A DNA stretch of 64,000 nucleotides from Amylostereum areolatum (taxonomy: Eukaryota > Basidiomycota > Agaricomycetes > Russulales > Stereaceae), in contig SAXG01000044.1 of the NCBI GenBank assembly GCA_012932865.1, positions 124,001-188,000 on the forward strand, given 5' to 3'. Of this stretch, positions 24,136-35,534 are shown piece by piece. Under the pieces are notes generated by a model. It made no database searches and was not told where the DNA came from. It saw nothing but the letters and a program-made list of their open reading frames with translations. The position numbers were made by a program, and so were the translations under genes. Every line of letters starts with the position of its first letter. The first letter of the stretch is position 1.

Positions 24136-25208
24136 GCGGCGGTTTGCATCTTCTCAGGCGACGGGTGCATCCACTTTTTGATTTATTTATCGGGCACGGC
24201 CGGTGGTGCGAGTTACCGCATACATCGTCGACGCTATCGCACACTTCGTTCATCCACCTCTGCGGACGGGCGGGACTCCGAAGTTCGTCCAGCGGAGGCA
24301 TTTCTTTCGCGCGAAGGAACGGAGCGGGCGCAATATGGTGGGGGGAAGAGAGAACACGGTGACGAAGCGGTTTGGACATGGGGTGAGTGACGGACGCCTC
24401 GCGGGTGGGCGTGTATCAGTGCATGACGATGTGGCCTGGGCGAAGGGGAAGAAGGGAGGGCCTATCGGGGTGCAGATGACGGCAAGTTCACGGACGCCGA
24501 GCACGAGTGTGGTGCAGAGAGACGATCACGGCGTGCATTGACATTCGACATGCCGACCGTGATTTTTGTTTGATGTGGGTGCACCGGGACCGGGGAGAGG
24601 CGAAGGATGTGGGCGAGGACCGAAACGGGGACCAGGACATATGCGTCCGCGAATCTGAAGATGAGATAGGGTTGCGGGAGAGGGGGGCGTACACGTTGCG
24701 CGGGGGAGGAGGTGGGGTTGATGATGGAAGGAGGTGATAAGCAGGGTGAAAGTGGTCGTGGTGAGATCCTGTATGTGCCATGACGACCTAGGATAACGTC
24801 CTTGCCGCCCAAGATGAAAGAGACCGCGGTGGGGGCATAGTGGACGGACGAGTCCGAGGCCGACGAGCGTCGAAGGTCCGAGGGTTGCGCACGGCTTCAG
24901 GGCTTGCTCGAGGGCGACCTGAAAAAAGAGAAGGAGAGCGTCGAGGACGAGAGCGAGCACGTACTTATACGGACGAGGAGAAGGCGGGATGAGAAGGCAC
25001 GGGAAGTGATGGGGGTGATGGCATAGAGACCGAGGGAAAGTGGGGCGAGTTGAAGAAAGCGCGCGTTGGCCTGCCTCGCTCGCTCGCTCGCCTCGCCTCC
25101 CATTCGTTTTTTCTCATGTCCCTCCTTTCCGTTTGAATTCCCCGTTCTTTTCTACAATGGCAGGTCCTTCCCCCCTCTTCTCGCCCTTCGCCCTTTCCCC
25201 TCCGCCCG
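24136..25208. other. Intergenic between GH5 and the Ser/Pro-rich gene
   Basis: About 1 kb with no supported gene. Pyrimidine-rich leader sequence precedes 25157, where another ATG with good context (ctacaATGGC) lies out of frame with the chosen start. Confidence 0.4.
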
Positions 25209-27691
25209 ATGAACGCCCCGCCCACCCGCCGTCCTCCCCGCCCGCCCCGCCCCCTCGACCCCAACCGCGACTCCAACGCCCTCCGCGCCTCCGTCCTCGA
25301 CGCCGCCATCGCCATCGGCTTCGGCTCCAGCCGCACCGTCGAAAACTGGATGTTCAACGACTCCGTGCGCGAGGAAGACGAGGACGAGGACGTGCGTGTC
25401 TCCCCCTTCTCCCCTTCCCTCTCCCCCTTCCGACCGCTCTTTCCTCCAGGTCGCGCCTTCGCCCGCTCTCACCTACGCCGACACCGCCACCTCCGAGGAA
25501 TCCAGCCCCTCCGCCTTCCCTGACAGCCCGCCCTCCAATCCCTACCGTTCCTCCCCCGCCGCCTTCGCCTCCTCCCCCGCCTTCGACTTTCCCTACCACC
25601 CCGGCCCCTCCCCCGCCGCACAAACCCGCATCCTGCCCCCGCCCGCTCCGAAGCACAACAAGCTCCGCAAACCCCGCAGAACCGACTGGCCACGACTCGG
25701 ACGGCGGCTACCTCTCCGACGCCGCCCCAAAACCCAAGTCCTCCAAAAAACCCTCCGCCCCCGCCGAATCCGACTACGAGTCCGACCGCGGCTACCTCTC
25801 CGACTTCACCAAGAGGAGAAAGACGAAGACGAAGCGCAAACCCGGCGCCCTCCCCATCGACGGCGGCGGCCAGGCCAACGACAGCGACGGCGGCTACCTC
25901 TCCGAGTCCTCCAAGAAGAAACGCTCCTTCTTTCCGCCTCAAGTCCAAGTCCTCAAAGTCCAGCGGTCTGAATGCCTCCTCCAACGCGCACCCCCACCCC
26001 CCGTACCCCCCATGCCCGCCCCGCCCACGCCCACGCCGATGCCCCTCCCCATCGCCGACCGCTTCGTCCGTAGCCCCGTCCCCGGCTCCGTCTCCTCCTT
26101 CGACGAACGTTCCCGCAGCGCCACCCCGCTCGCCGCCGCCGCCGCCGCCCCACGCTCTTTCGAGAGCCTCGACGACCCCGCCTACGCGCCAGAACCCGCG
26201 GGTTCCGAGGACGACGAGGCCGCCTACGACGGCTACGAGCTCTCCCAGACGAGCGCCGAGGACCCCGCCGCGTTCTCCCTGCCGTCCTCGGCCAGACGCG
26301 GCGTACGCTTCACCCCCTCCACGCGCTTCAGCCACTCCACCGCCGCCTCGGACGACGCCCCGCCCCCCGCCTCCCCCTCGCACCCCCGCCTCTCCCCCCC
26401 GCTCGCCATCTCCGCCCCCATGCGTCTCGGCGCCCTCTCCCCCCTCCGCAACCCGTCCTCGCTCGCCCCGCTCATCGCCCGCCCCGCGCCCTCGCCCGTC
26501 CCCTCGGACTACAGCATCGTCTCCTCCTCGGACTACATCGTGTCCTCGCCCCTCCCTCGCCCCCTGCGCATCGGCATCTCCACCGCCGACAGGCCCCCGA
26601 GCCCGCTCCCGAGCCCCTCCCGCGCCCGCTTCGAATACGTACCCCCGCCCACCCCGCCCCCCACCGGCCCTCTTCCCTCCCTCCCCGATCAGCCGACCAT
26701 CGAAGCCCCCACGCCCGTCTCCCCAGGCGCCTCCCCGTACTCCTTCGCCGCGCGCCAAGCCGCGCCCCCCGTGTCCTTCACGAACCGCACCGGCGCGAGC
26801 AGCCCTTTACCTGGCGGCGGAGGCGCGGGCGGGAGCAGAGGCCCGAGCCCGGGCCCGAGCCTCTTCGCCCAGCCGATCCCGACCATCCTGCGGGGCCGCG
26901 AATCGCCGTTCCCCGCGAAGCCCGTCCTCCCGCAGGAAGACTCCCAGCTGCTCGTGCGCCACGCCAGCCTCGTCCCCAAACGCCGCGGCGCAGGCCCCGC
27001 CGCGATCACCGTCGAAGACGAGCGCGGACGCCTCCTGCCCATGCCCACGCCCTCCTCCGCCCGCGGCGGCGGCCGCACCCCCTCCTCCTCGCCCTCCGCG
27101 CGCGAACTCATCTCCGAAGCCGACGACGCGCGCACGACGTACGCTCCGCGGGACCCAGGGCGCGCGCCCGTGCTCGTCGTGCACGCGCACGCGCGCGACG
27201 GCTCCGCGGCCGAGGACATCCGCTCGGACGTCGCCCAGTTCTTCTTCCCCGCGGACACCTCCGCGCCCTCGAGCCCGTTCCTCTCCCCCCGCAACGCGCA
27301 CGCGCGCGACAGCGACGCGGGCCTGCTCTCCGTCCCCACCGACGCCGTCGCGCGCGACTCGCTCTACTCCGCCCTCTCGCTCTCCCTCGCGCCTTCCACC
27401 CCCTCCTCCTCCTCCGAGGCCGACGACCGCTCGATCTACCCCGAGTCGGACGCGCGCACGGTGCGCAGCACGGGCGTGGACTCGTACTACTTCGGCGAGG
27501 GCGGCGCGCGGGGCTCGGTCTGGAGCCGGGCGAGCTTCTTGGACGACGAGAAGAGCGGGAGCGTGCGCGAGCGCTTCGTGCAGCGCGTGGACGCGATGAT
27601 GCGGGAGCAGGCGTCGGAGGGGGAGTCGTGGGCGATCCCGCCTGTGCCGCCGTTGCCGTCCGCGGTGCGGAGGGCGCCGATGCCGTTTTGA
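25209..27691 (+). CDS. Ser/Pro-rich protein with DSDGGYLS repeats, function unknown
   Basis: I do not recognise a family. Exon 1 (25209-25391) encodes MNAPPTRRP then a helical stretch, DSNALRASVLDAAIAIGFG. A 58-nt intron (gtgcgt...ctccag) follows and exon 2 begins at 25450 with VAPSPALTYADTATSE. Three repeats of D(S/Y)xGYLS type follow: HDSDGGYLSDAA, YESDRGYLSDF and NDSDGGYLSESS. Then come about 550 low-complexity Ser/Pro/Ala residues ending VPPLPSAVRRAPMPF. No signal peptide or membrane helix is evident. The frame changes between KHNKLRKP and GHDSDGGYLS (about 25665-25690); a 133-nt intron (25547-25679, weak donor gttcct) would restore it. A second, compensated change lies at about 25930-25990 (FRLKSKSSKSSG in another frame). 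Confidence 0.6.
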
Positions 27692-28893
27692 AGGGGTCGG
27701 TCTTCTTGTCTGGCGCACTGTTTTTTCTGCTCGATGCTTTGGACGATAGGTAGCTCGTTGTGCGCGAAAGAAGGACCGCCCTTGGCGCGATGGCGCATGG
27801 GTTGGTTTGGCGCGTAGAGGATCATCTTCGGTCGCGGTCGGCGGTGGGGTCGGTCGTTTGGGTTTGTTTTTGTTCACGGCTTTGTACACTAAACGCCCTC
27901 GCTCGACGCGCTAGAGGCGCACGCTTCCACCTCCCCCCCCTCCTCCCCTTTCTTTTCGCGTTTCTGGATCCACTTCCGCGTCGTCTCTTTTGTTTTCCTT
28001 TCGCTTTCGATTCTCCGCCCGCACGCGTTTCCACTTGTTTCACCTCTTGATTTCTTTTGGACCGCGAGGAAATCTCCTCATAGCTTACTACAGCATCAGC
28101 TTGTCGACCCCCGCGGTGCGTCCACGTTACATATATCCCGCACCCGCACCGCACGCTCGCTTATTACACACACGCGTGTCCCGTAAACCCCGTTCGTCTG
28201 TTTGCGCCTGTGAAAATCTCTCGTCTCCGCTCGTTTCGCAGCCAGACCCAGGTCAGTGAAAAAAATCGGGATGCGTTGATCATACTTTGGACGGTCGGTT
28301 GGTGAGAGTACCTGGTATATTCCGGTCTCGCTAGTATCAAACGCAGATCGTATGGCATCCCATTTTCGATAAGGAAATCCAGGTCAAAGGAGCCGTGGGC
28401 CTGGCCGGTACCCACTGCCACGGAGTCGAAACGGTATTACGGACACACCCACAAGAAATGCTGGGCCATTCTGATGTTCTCAGGTACAAAAATAAGCACT
28501 GGGAAACATAGTATGTACTTACATTATTGTGAGGGCACATCCATGCTCATCCATGCGCGTAACTGCACAGACATAGTCGTGGGTTGGTCGTGGGCCCGGC
28601 CAATGCTGTCGGCTAAAGGCTCAAGAAACCGAGGTTGCATCGACGCGGGCCCATCGAAGTCACGTGGCGTGAACACGAGCCTCGAGGCCTTAGTAGACCA
28701 CGCGTGGGCCATTTGGAGTCACGTATACCTATGTTCAACTTATAGCTTTTCTTTGTTGTCTCTTTGTGTCTCCATCCTCAAAGGTCAAAACCTCCGCCCT
28801 CCATCCTCAAAACCTCCGCCCTCCATTCCCAAGACCGCCTCCGTTCCCAAGACCGCCTCCCCCCAAAGACCCTCCCTCCGCCCGCCCAGTGCC
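27692..28893. other. Intergenic between the Ser/Pro-rich gene and the pseudokinase
   Basis: No gene supported. The pseudokinase frame stays open upstream to 28474, but that stretch is low-quality and includes a repeated CCTCCGCCCTCCAT word at about 28790-28830. Confidence 0.4.
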
Positions 28894-29917
28894 ATGACTC
28901 TTGTGGTGAAAATCTACAAACAACCGTATCGGTTCAATGCGTCCCCGAAATCGTCCGGCGACACGGTCGTGACCAACGTGGCCCTCATTCATAGGTCCAG
29001 GAATCACCACATCTATTCTGGGGACCTCTCACCTGCAGACGGCGATCCTTCACATACCTCTCGCGTTGTCGTCAAATGCGCCATGACCAGATCGGCAGTC
29101 GACCTTCTTGAGAAGGAGCACCAACTCTACAACGGAACGCTCAGCCCCTTCCAAGGTGTTTGGCTTCCCCGCTGTCACGGGATGTACCACCGTCAACCAC
29201 AAAGGGAACCTTACGCATGCCTTGTTCTTGAACACTGCGGCGAACCAGTCACCCCAAATGACTGTCTCAACATTGTCAGCGTGGATTTCAAGTGCGTACT
29301 GACGGGTTTTCTACATGACGTACCTGTAATCATTTATCTTCGCAGGATGAAACTTGTCGAGGCGGTCAAAACGTTGCATCGGCTAGATATCGTCCACAAT
29401 AATCTCATCGAAGAAAACATCCTAAACCACAACGGAAACCCCGTAATCATCGACTTCGCCCTCGCCACGAAGGAGAAGTGTAAACGAAGATACCGTATGC
29501 GTCTGGGCGACATCGAACTACAAGATGAGGAAGAGTTTGGCTGCAGGGAGCTGTATAACCTGGGCTATCATATGGCCATCTGGAGACCTCGTACGTATCT
29601 TTTCTACTCCGTTCGTCGGCTCCCCGTTCTTACGTGTGCTTTGGATTTTAGCATATATTCGTATCCTCGGAGAAGACTACCCCATTACATGGATGTCTGA
29701 TGTTGTCCGGATAGCCGACACGATTCCGGACGTGGGCTCACCCGAAGAGACAATGAGGTCAGTGTGCAGGGACGTGAAATACCACCTCCAACAATGGTAT
29801 CCTGAGGTTTGGCCAGGAGGAAAAGGTTCGCCGCTCGTGCTTTCGTGGATTATAGCAGGATTTGACCTCACTCCCAGAGTGGGAACAATACGTGGACAGT
29901 GTCTCGGCATGGTATAA
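28894..29917 (+). CDS. Protein kinase-like protein, probable pseudokinase
   Basis: Exons 28894-29291, 29346-29590 and 29652-29917 join in frame (302 residues); introns are 54 and 61 nt with donors GTGCGT and GTACGT. A kinase fold can be traced: VVVKCAM (VAIK-type Lys), a helix Glu in LLEKEHQLY, the hinge ACLVLEHCGEPV, the catalytic-loop equivalent IVHNNLIEENIL and the metal-loop equivalent VIIDFALA. The catalytic-loop Asp is Asn (HNN) and DFG is DFA, so phosphotransfer is unlikely by family rules. Such proteins can act as scaffolds or regulators. No glycine loop is visible. It is unrelated in sequence to the kinase at 8.2-10.1 kb. Confidence 0.7.
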
Positions 29918-30355
29918 ACAACATCGGCGATGGGAGTAGGGTGTTTTTTTTTTGGCTGCTTTGTTTGAACCCCGTAAGTCTTCCCGCTCTTTGATTTCTT
30001 CCACGCATAGGCGCATAATCATAACCACGACCCGCACTTCACCGCGCGCACTCCAAGGAGCGTTTTCCAGGTTCAACGTTTCGACGGCGAGCACGTCGAG
30101 ACCCAGCCAGCGTGCACTCCGAAGGTCTCAGAAAGGTGTATGCTCATGCGCTGGTCCCGTCTTACTTATCCCTCGTCTCTACATTTGCGAGAGGCTGCGA
30201 CTCCGTGCGAACGAGCATACTGTTATCATGTAAAGTTTACCTACGAGTGTTCAGATCAAGAAGGCAAGTGTTATATTCAAAGCAGGCTTCGCATGAGCAT
30301 GTACTGCCGCGATCCCGATCGATACAACATGTGGAGGGACTCATGCCCGTTTTCC
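29918..30355. other. Spacer preceding GtaA copy C
   Basis: No gene. From about 30130 it resembles the spacer before copy F (50.88-51.1 kb), for example CTCGTCTCTACATT and GGACTCATGCCCG. It therefore marks the left end of the array. Confidence 0.5.
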
Positions 30356-33300
30356 TTACTCCGAGTCATTCACATAACTCGGCGGAGGCTCAGCGCGCTC
30401 CGCCCTGAGCGCGTCGACTTCTCTCCTCAGCTCATCGAACCGCGGATCCAGAACGATGTGTCCCCCGCTGGGCGCCGTCACGAGGGGAAGATGCTCTGGC
30501 ACCTGGGTCATGCTGGCCGCGTGCGTCAAGCGTGTCGTATGCCGGAGTGCCAGGAGGCCTTTAGGAGATAGGACGTTCGGTGGCCCTGTAGACGTGCTTT
30601 GCGAGTAGTCATCCTGTATGATGAAAGGTTCGGCGTCAGGGATAACCTGGACTGCTGTCTCGTCGCTGAGGTATGCGAGGCGGCGCTGCGTGCGTTTGTG
30701 GCGGCGCCGGAGCCAGAGCACCAGTCCGACGAGAGCCACGCTGCTAAGAACACCCCCGACTACGCCGCTCGCGATAGCAGCGGTGTGGGAGTGCGAGGAT
30801 GCGGTGGACCTGCCGCTCGGGGCCGGAGGTGTGGGGCTGCGGGGACCAGCGCCTCTGTTGGTCGCGGCTCAGTACGTACGGAGACAAGTGATGAGAGATA
30901 GACAGTGCATACGAAAGAACAAGGGGGGCAAATACGGCACCCTGGCGAGGGCTGTCATTCGAAATCGAGGATAAGAGCTCACGAGGTTCACGACAAGGGG
31001 AAAGCCTACCTGGTGTCCCCAGTGAGAGTGGAAAGATTTTCCGAGCTCCATGTCAAAGGATAGAGCTGGTCGTCAGTCGTATTGGTTGATAAGCGTCCAT
31101 GGACCTGAGAGATGATCCGGCTTTGCGTTTCTGAGTTGTTGACAGCAGCGGCGAGGAAAATATTCCAAGCTATGAAGCCGTCAGTTTACAACGGTTCTGC
31201 CTGGAAGGAATACTCAAAAAGCACCTGATTGGACTCGATCGGAGACAGTACTATCCGTGGGTAGGCCGACTTGTGTTGCAGGTGAAGAGAGAAGTTTGTT
31301 CACTTGACCAGAGAGACCGCTTGTTACCTGGTACCAAATGAGAAGGAATAATGTGAGGGAAAGGACGAAGACTCTTACATCGGAATCCACGACACCGGTG
31401 TCGAGCCAAAGGTCCGCGAAGACATTATAGCCAAGGGAATAGTTCGAGCCGTCTTCGTCGTCGTACGCGAGCAGCATGTGGTGATCATCCGCCGCCAACG
31501 CGTGGGCCTTCCACTGAACGTACAGATTTTGAGACTTATCCTGAGAGAGGAGTTAGGATTCATACGGCCGGAGATGAAGGAGGCCGACCTACCGAGTAGG
31601 ATGTGGCGTCGGCGGTATTCCCGGTCAAGGACGCGATCATGGACATGGCTTTGATCGCAATGATGCCCTTGACCGCGAGGTTTGTCTGATTCGCAATGTT
31701 CTGTCCGTCCGCGGACACCCTATTCAAAGCATGAGCGGCTTAGAAGAGTGATATTGTGAATGATGTACTGTCTATCGCTGAAGGGGGTGCTACTGGAGGT
31801 GAAAAGTGTCGTATTCACGAGGTAATCAGCCCAGGACTTAAGGAGGGGGTACTGCAACAATCCTCGTCAACTAATATAGGAGGCTGTGGTAGATACAAAC
31901 TTACATATCGACCGACAAGGGAGGTATCACCAGCGGCGCGAGCTTGAGCATACGATAAAATGATCATGTTGGCAGATTCTGTAGAGCGTAAGTGGCGAGC
32001 AAGATAGTAGATGTGCACACGAGGTGTGGACTTACGTTCAACCCCTTGTTGGTGGGAAGAGTTGCTAGCGGTCATGTTTGGCCAGCTCGCGCCTGTGTTA
32101 GATCGGTTAAGACAACACTGAGATAAACGTATGGGAAAAGCTTTATACCGATGTTGGCGGCAGCGTATGGCACTGTGTATGCCGGCGATGCTTGGAAGCG
32201 AAGGAGAGGTTCGAGAAGCAGCGCACCGAATGCCGGGTTCAAGTGCAAGTACATGGGGAAGGACGAGTAAAGGCCATCGGGCGTGTTGACTGGGCTACGA
32301 ATTCTCATTTGAGTGGACTGGATTAGCAGAGGGAAAGAGAGACGTACTCAGGCGGCGTCTGGCCCAGGTCACGCCAAAACATCATGACATCTGACGTGTT
32401 CCATGAACCGTCGGAACTTTTGCCCACGGTGAGCGACGTGAATCCCAAGGCCTGCCGCGTCGCTAGTGCGATAAGGTCAGAGTACTCGGTTCCGGGAATG
32501 GTAGAGGCAGCAGCGTTCGTGAGATTCGCGTCCAACTTGATCGCGCGCTCGAGAGCGGCCGGGAAGTCGTTGAGGAAATCGTCGATCTGGAGACGCAGTC
32601 AGTGGTGATCAAGGATATCGATAACCCCCGGGAAACTTTACTAAGACGTGATCATCAGAATATTCAGTGACATAGTACAAGCTTCGGCGTTGAGGAGGGT
32701 TGCCGGACAAGTCTTCGTATTGAACAGCAGAAGTGTTGACAGAGTCAAACGTGTGGCCTAATGTCCACACAACAGGGGCCGGCGTGTTCTTGATTGTCCC
32801 CAGATCATGCGCGAAAGTGAGGGAGGTCCATTGATTGCCTTCACGCCGGAATGTGAGCTTAGAAACGATCAAGGTGATCACAGCAACGTACCGCCGTTGC
32901 CAATTTCGCGCGGGGCTTGTGGGTCTACACTATTGTCGAGAAATCCTTGAGCTACAAAAAGTGTGGGACCGGGTTGGGTAAGGCCTATGCGATAGGTCAC
33001 TCCTGGTCCCTGCGAGGACGTCAGATCCAAGATGAAGTAAATCCACACAACGGAGCACACCTGTCTTGTTGCATAGTAGGGTGTACCCCACGATGCCAGG
33101 CCGTGAAGCTCGCCGAACTCCTGGGGAGATGAGTAACTGAATGAGTGTATTTGGCTGCCATTTGTCGTCGTCGTCGTTGCCCAAGTGTGGTTCTGAGTAT
33201 GGTCCCAACTGAGCCATTCTGTTTTGGTATGGTCATTCAAGCACTTTTATCGAGGAGAGAAGAGAGCGACTCGCCGCCGGTGATCCCTGTGTACACTTGC

Positions 33301-33880
33301 ATGTGATGCGGGGAGCCGTCGGTGGATCGAGCTTCAAACGCGAGGTAAGCAAACGGGATGGACTGCTTCACGAAATCGTCCGGCTGCCCAAGGAGAACAA
33401 TGAGCGTCGTCGTTGGGGCATCTACAAGTTCGGCACGTACTTCAATGGGAGATAAATACGTGATGTTCAATTCCAAAGGTCCGGCTTGGATCGTGAAGAT
33501 CGTACGCGTCGGTGTGACCGTAAAGTATTTCAGTACTGTGTCGGTAGTACCAGTCACGGTACCCGTGTTCCCTGACCACAAGTAGGTTGTTCCGTTGTCT
33601 ACTTTGATCAAGCCCGTCCATCCTAAGGACTGTCCAGGACAGTGTCAGCGTCGCTACAGAAAGAGAGTGGTGATAACGTGCTTCAACAGCGCCGGTGAGG
33701 CGAGGCCATGAGTGGGAGTGAGTGGTGCCATGTGCAGTAGGAGAGATATGAATAGAGGTAGGGGGATCGGAAAAAGAGGGGGACACTAGAGGGGAAAAAT
33801 GTCTGCTGGGCGCGACCAAAAGGGAAGTGAACGCATATGAAGAGGGAGAGGTAAGCGAAACCATAGATGACGACGTTCAT
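30356..33880 (-). pseudogene. GtaA-like copy C, one frameshift in exon 1
   Basis: Start MNVVIYGFAYLSLFICVHFP (signal peptide) and AQQTFFPSSVPLFFRSPY are intact. After SPYLYSY one extra base (about 33757-33765) shifts the frame; the expected continuation SPTAHGTTHSHSWPRLTGAV lies in the next frame. All later exons read cleanly: VDNGTTYLWSG, ELNITYLSPIE, SEYSDLIALATRQALGF (written GTEYSDL), VEQSANMIILSYAQA, NQTNLAVKGIIAI, the helix VALVGLVLWL and the tail EPPPSYVNDSE. Introns 1 and 3 have GC donors (33680, 33274). A single indel in otherwise well-kept sequence suggests a young lesion or an assembly error. If repaired in reality it would be a functional anchored GtaA-like protein. Confidence 0.7.
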
Positions 33881-34469
33881 GTCCGTGAACGCTGAAGCTG
33901 GGAAGCGTGGTGATTATGTATGCGACCGAGCAGTGAGAGTAGGCGAAAATGTGAAAAGGACAAAGAGTTCAGATATAAGGAGACCGTTTGATAGGGAAGC
34001 ATGATCCGTTGATGCACTTACGGACAACTTAGGAAGTCACTGAGACGAATGGCTCGTCGACGTCAACAGCCAAGTGTCAGACGCCACGTCCCCTGTACTG
34101 CCATCCAACGCCATATGATGGTGTCGCTCATCAAAAAATGCATTCCTGACTGTGATGGGGGCGACGAAAGGAAAGCCGGGCAGGAGAGGGTAGTTAGCCC
34201 ACCACCAGAGTCACAGAGACGCTGCACGATGTGACAGTCGGTTAATTTATCGTAGGATCAAGAACAGAAAGGAAGGACTCAGACCAAGGCATGTGATGTG
34301 ATATAACGATGCGTGCGGTCTGAAACGTGGGCAGCAGTGCACGAGGTAGAGCGATTCTTTCCGCACGACCAAATTCAGTGGCGTACACTACATCTTGCGT
34401 CGATGCACCTAGGGTCGCACTTCCCGCGCGGCTGCGTAAGTACGCACAAGTATGCAGTGTCTAGTACAA

Positions 34470-34976
34470 CTAGGTAAAACGCGCCGTCAAAACCAGCGTG
34501 CTTGGTCAGGCAAATATTGAAACACACCTTGCGACGTAACGCAACACTGCGCTTTGCCTTGTGTACTTGAGGAACTCGGACCCAGAGAAGTGGTGGTGGT
34601 TGTAATCATCGAGGCCCGGGACACGGAGTATTGATACATATGCAGTTTAGAACGTGGACGGCGCCGCATAGCTTTACGATGGTGCCCAAATGATACCGAT
34701 GCCTGAGGGATGTGAGTATGTCGGCTATGTAACTTATATTATGTTCGCGCAACGTTCCGGGGGGGGGGGGGGGGTTAAGGGTAAATTGCAGAAGGCGGTT
34801 GTAGAGCACAACGGGGATGGTGGTCACTGACCAAGCTTATGTTTTAGCAAGCGTGGGCGTTACGGTTCAAAAGGTCAAACACGGTATATCACGTGCCATC
34901 AAGGTACATAAGTACAAGGTAAGTGTGAACTTGAGCCATCCAAGTTCGATTCCTTCCCATCCACATAAGATGTTGA
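34470..34976. other. GNAT scrap and spacer downstream of copy C
   Basis: 34470-34560 matches the 3' part of the GNAT relic at 40.44-40.54 kb (AACACTGCGCTTTGCCT). 34570-34830 matches the spacer at 55.06-55.3 kb. A run of 18 G follows 34760. No gene. Confidence 0.5.
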
Positions 34977-35400
34977 TAAACTGGTCGCGCCGTCCTCATC
35001 TCCCGCAATCGCACGCTCCTCTCCAGATCTCCAGAGCGCGCTGTAGCCCGCAGAGTAGTCTCCCAGAGGCCGACGAGACACTTTCGTCAACCTTCTCAAG
35101 TTCAGGATCCTCCGCAGTGTCTGACATCCGTTCACGCATCCGCAGAGTCCAGTGTAACCTCCGCTGATGCTGTGCGTATCTCCTGCCATTTCTTGATGCT
35201 CACGAGGCTACGCGTTTCCGCGATTCCTGTACATAGCTTCCTGGCGACATACGATGGCACTTCATCAGTTGTCGGTGCCCTCTGGCAACCGCGCACGTTG
35301 GTATTTACGACGCGAGCTGATTGCCCGCTTTAGCTTCTGTTCTCGAACGCATCCAGTCTGTAAGTCTGCTCGCTTTCCAGTCCCTTCGACGTATGGAGGC
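34977..35400 (+). pseudogene. PLP homeostasis protein (YggS/PROSC family) relic 1
   Basis: Very decayed. 35160-35270 aligns with the intron and following exon of the better-preserved relic at 55.36 kb (TTGATGCTCACGAGGCT; GGCGACATACGATGGCACTTCATC), and 34985-35160 aligns loosely with its first exon. No usable frame remains. It lies between copies C and D. Confidence 0.55.
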
Positions 35401-35534
35401 GTATGACATTATAACCACGACCCGCACTCCAACTACTTCAAGAAGCCGTAAGTGCAATATATGGCTAGTATGAAACACCATCATGATGGGCCCACGGCCC
35501 CCCCAAGAAATAAAACGAAGTGCCTTATTTAGAT

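Noticed and set aside
24462..24960. Overlapping - frames downstream of the GH5 gene
   Set aside because: No motif, no plausible start context and conflicting frames; treated as intergenic.
25469..27889. Long Gly/Arg-rich frames on - opposite the Ser/Pro-rich gene
   Set aside because: Mirror of GC-rich coding sequence, with no family resemblance.
30356..33880. Calling copy C an intact gene by starting translation after the exon 1 frameshift
   Set aside because: That would remove the signal peptide and the conserved QTFFPSSVPL start, giving a product unlike every relative.
34760..34777. Run of 18 G, considered as a regulatory or G-quadruplex element
   Set aside because: A single homopolymer without spaced G tracts; slippage or assembly artefact is more likely. 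The C run near 22897 in the GH5 intron is treated the same way.
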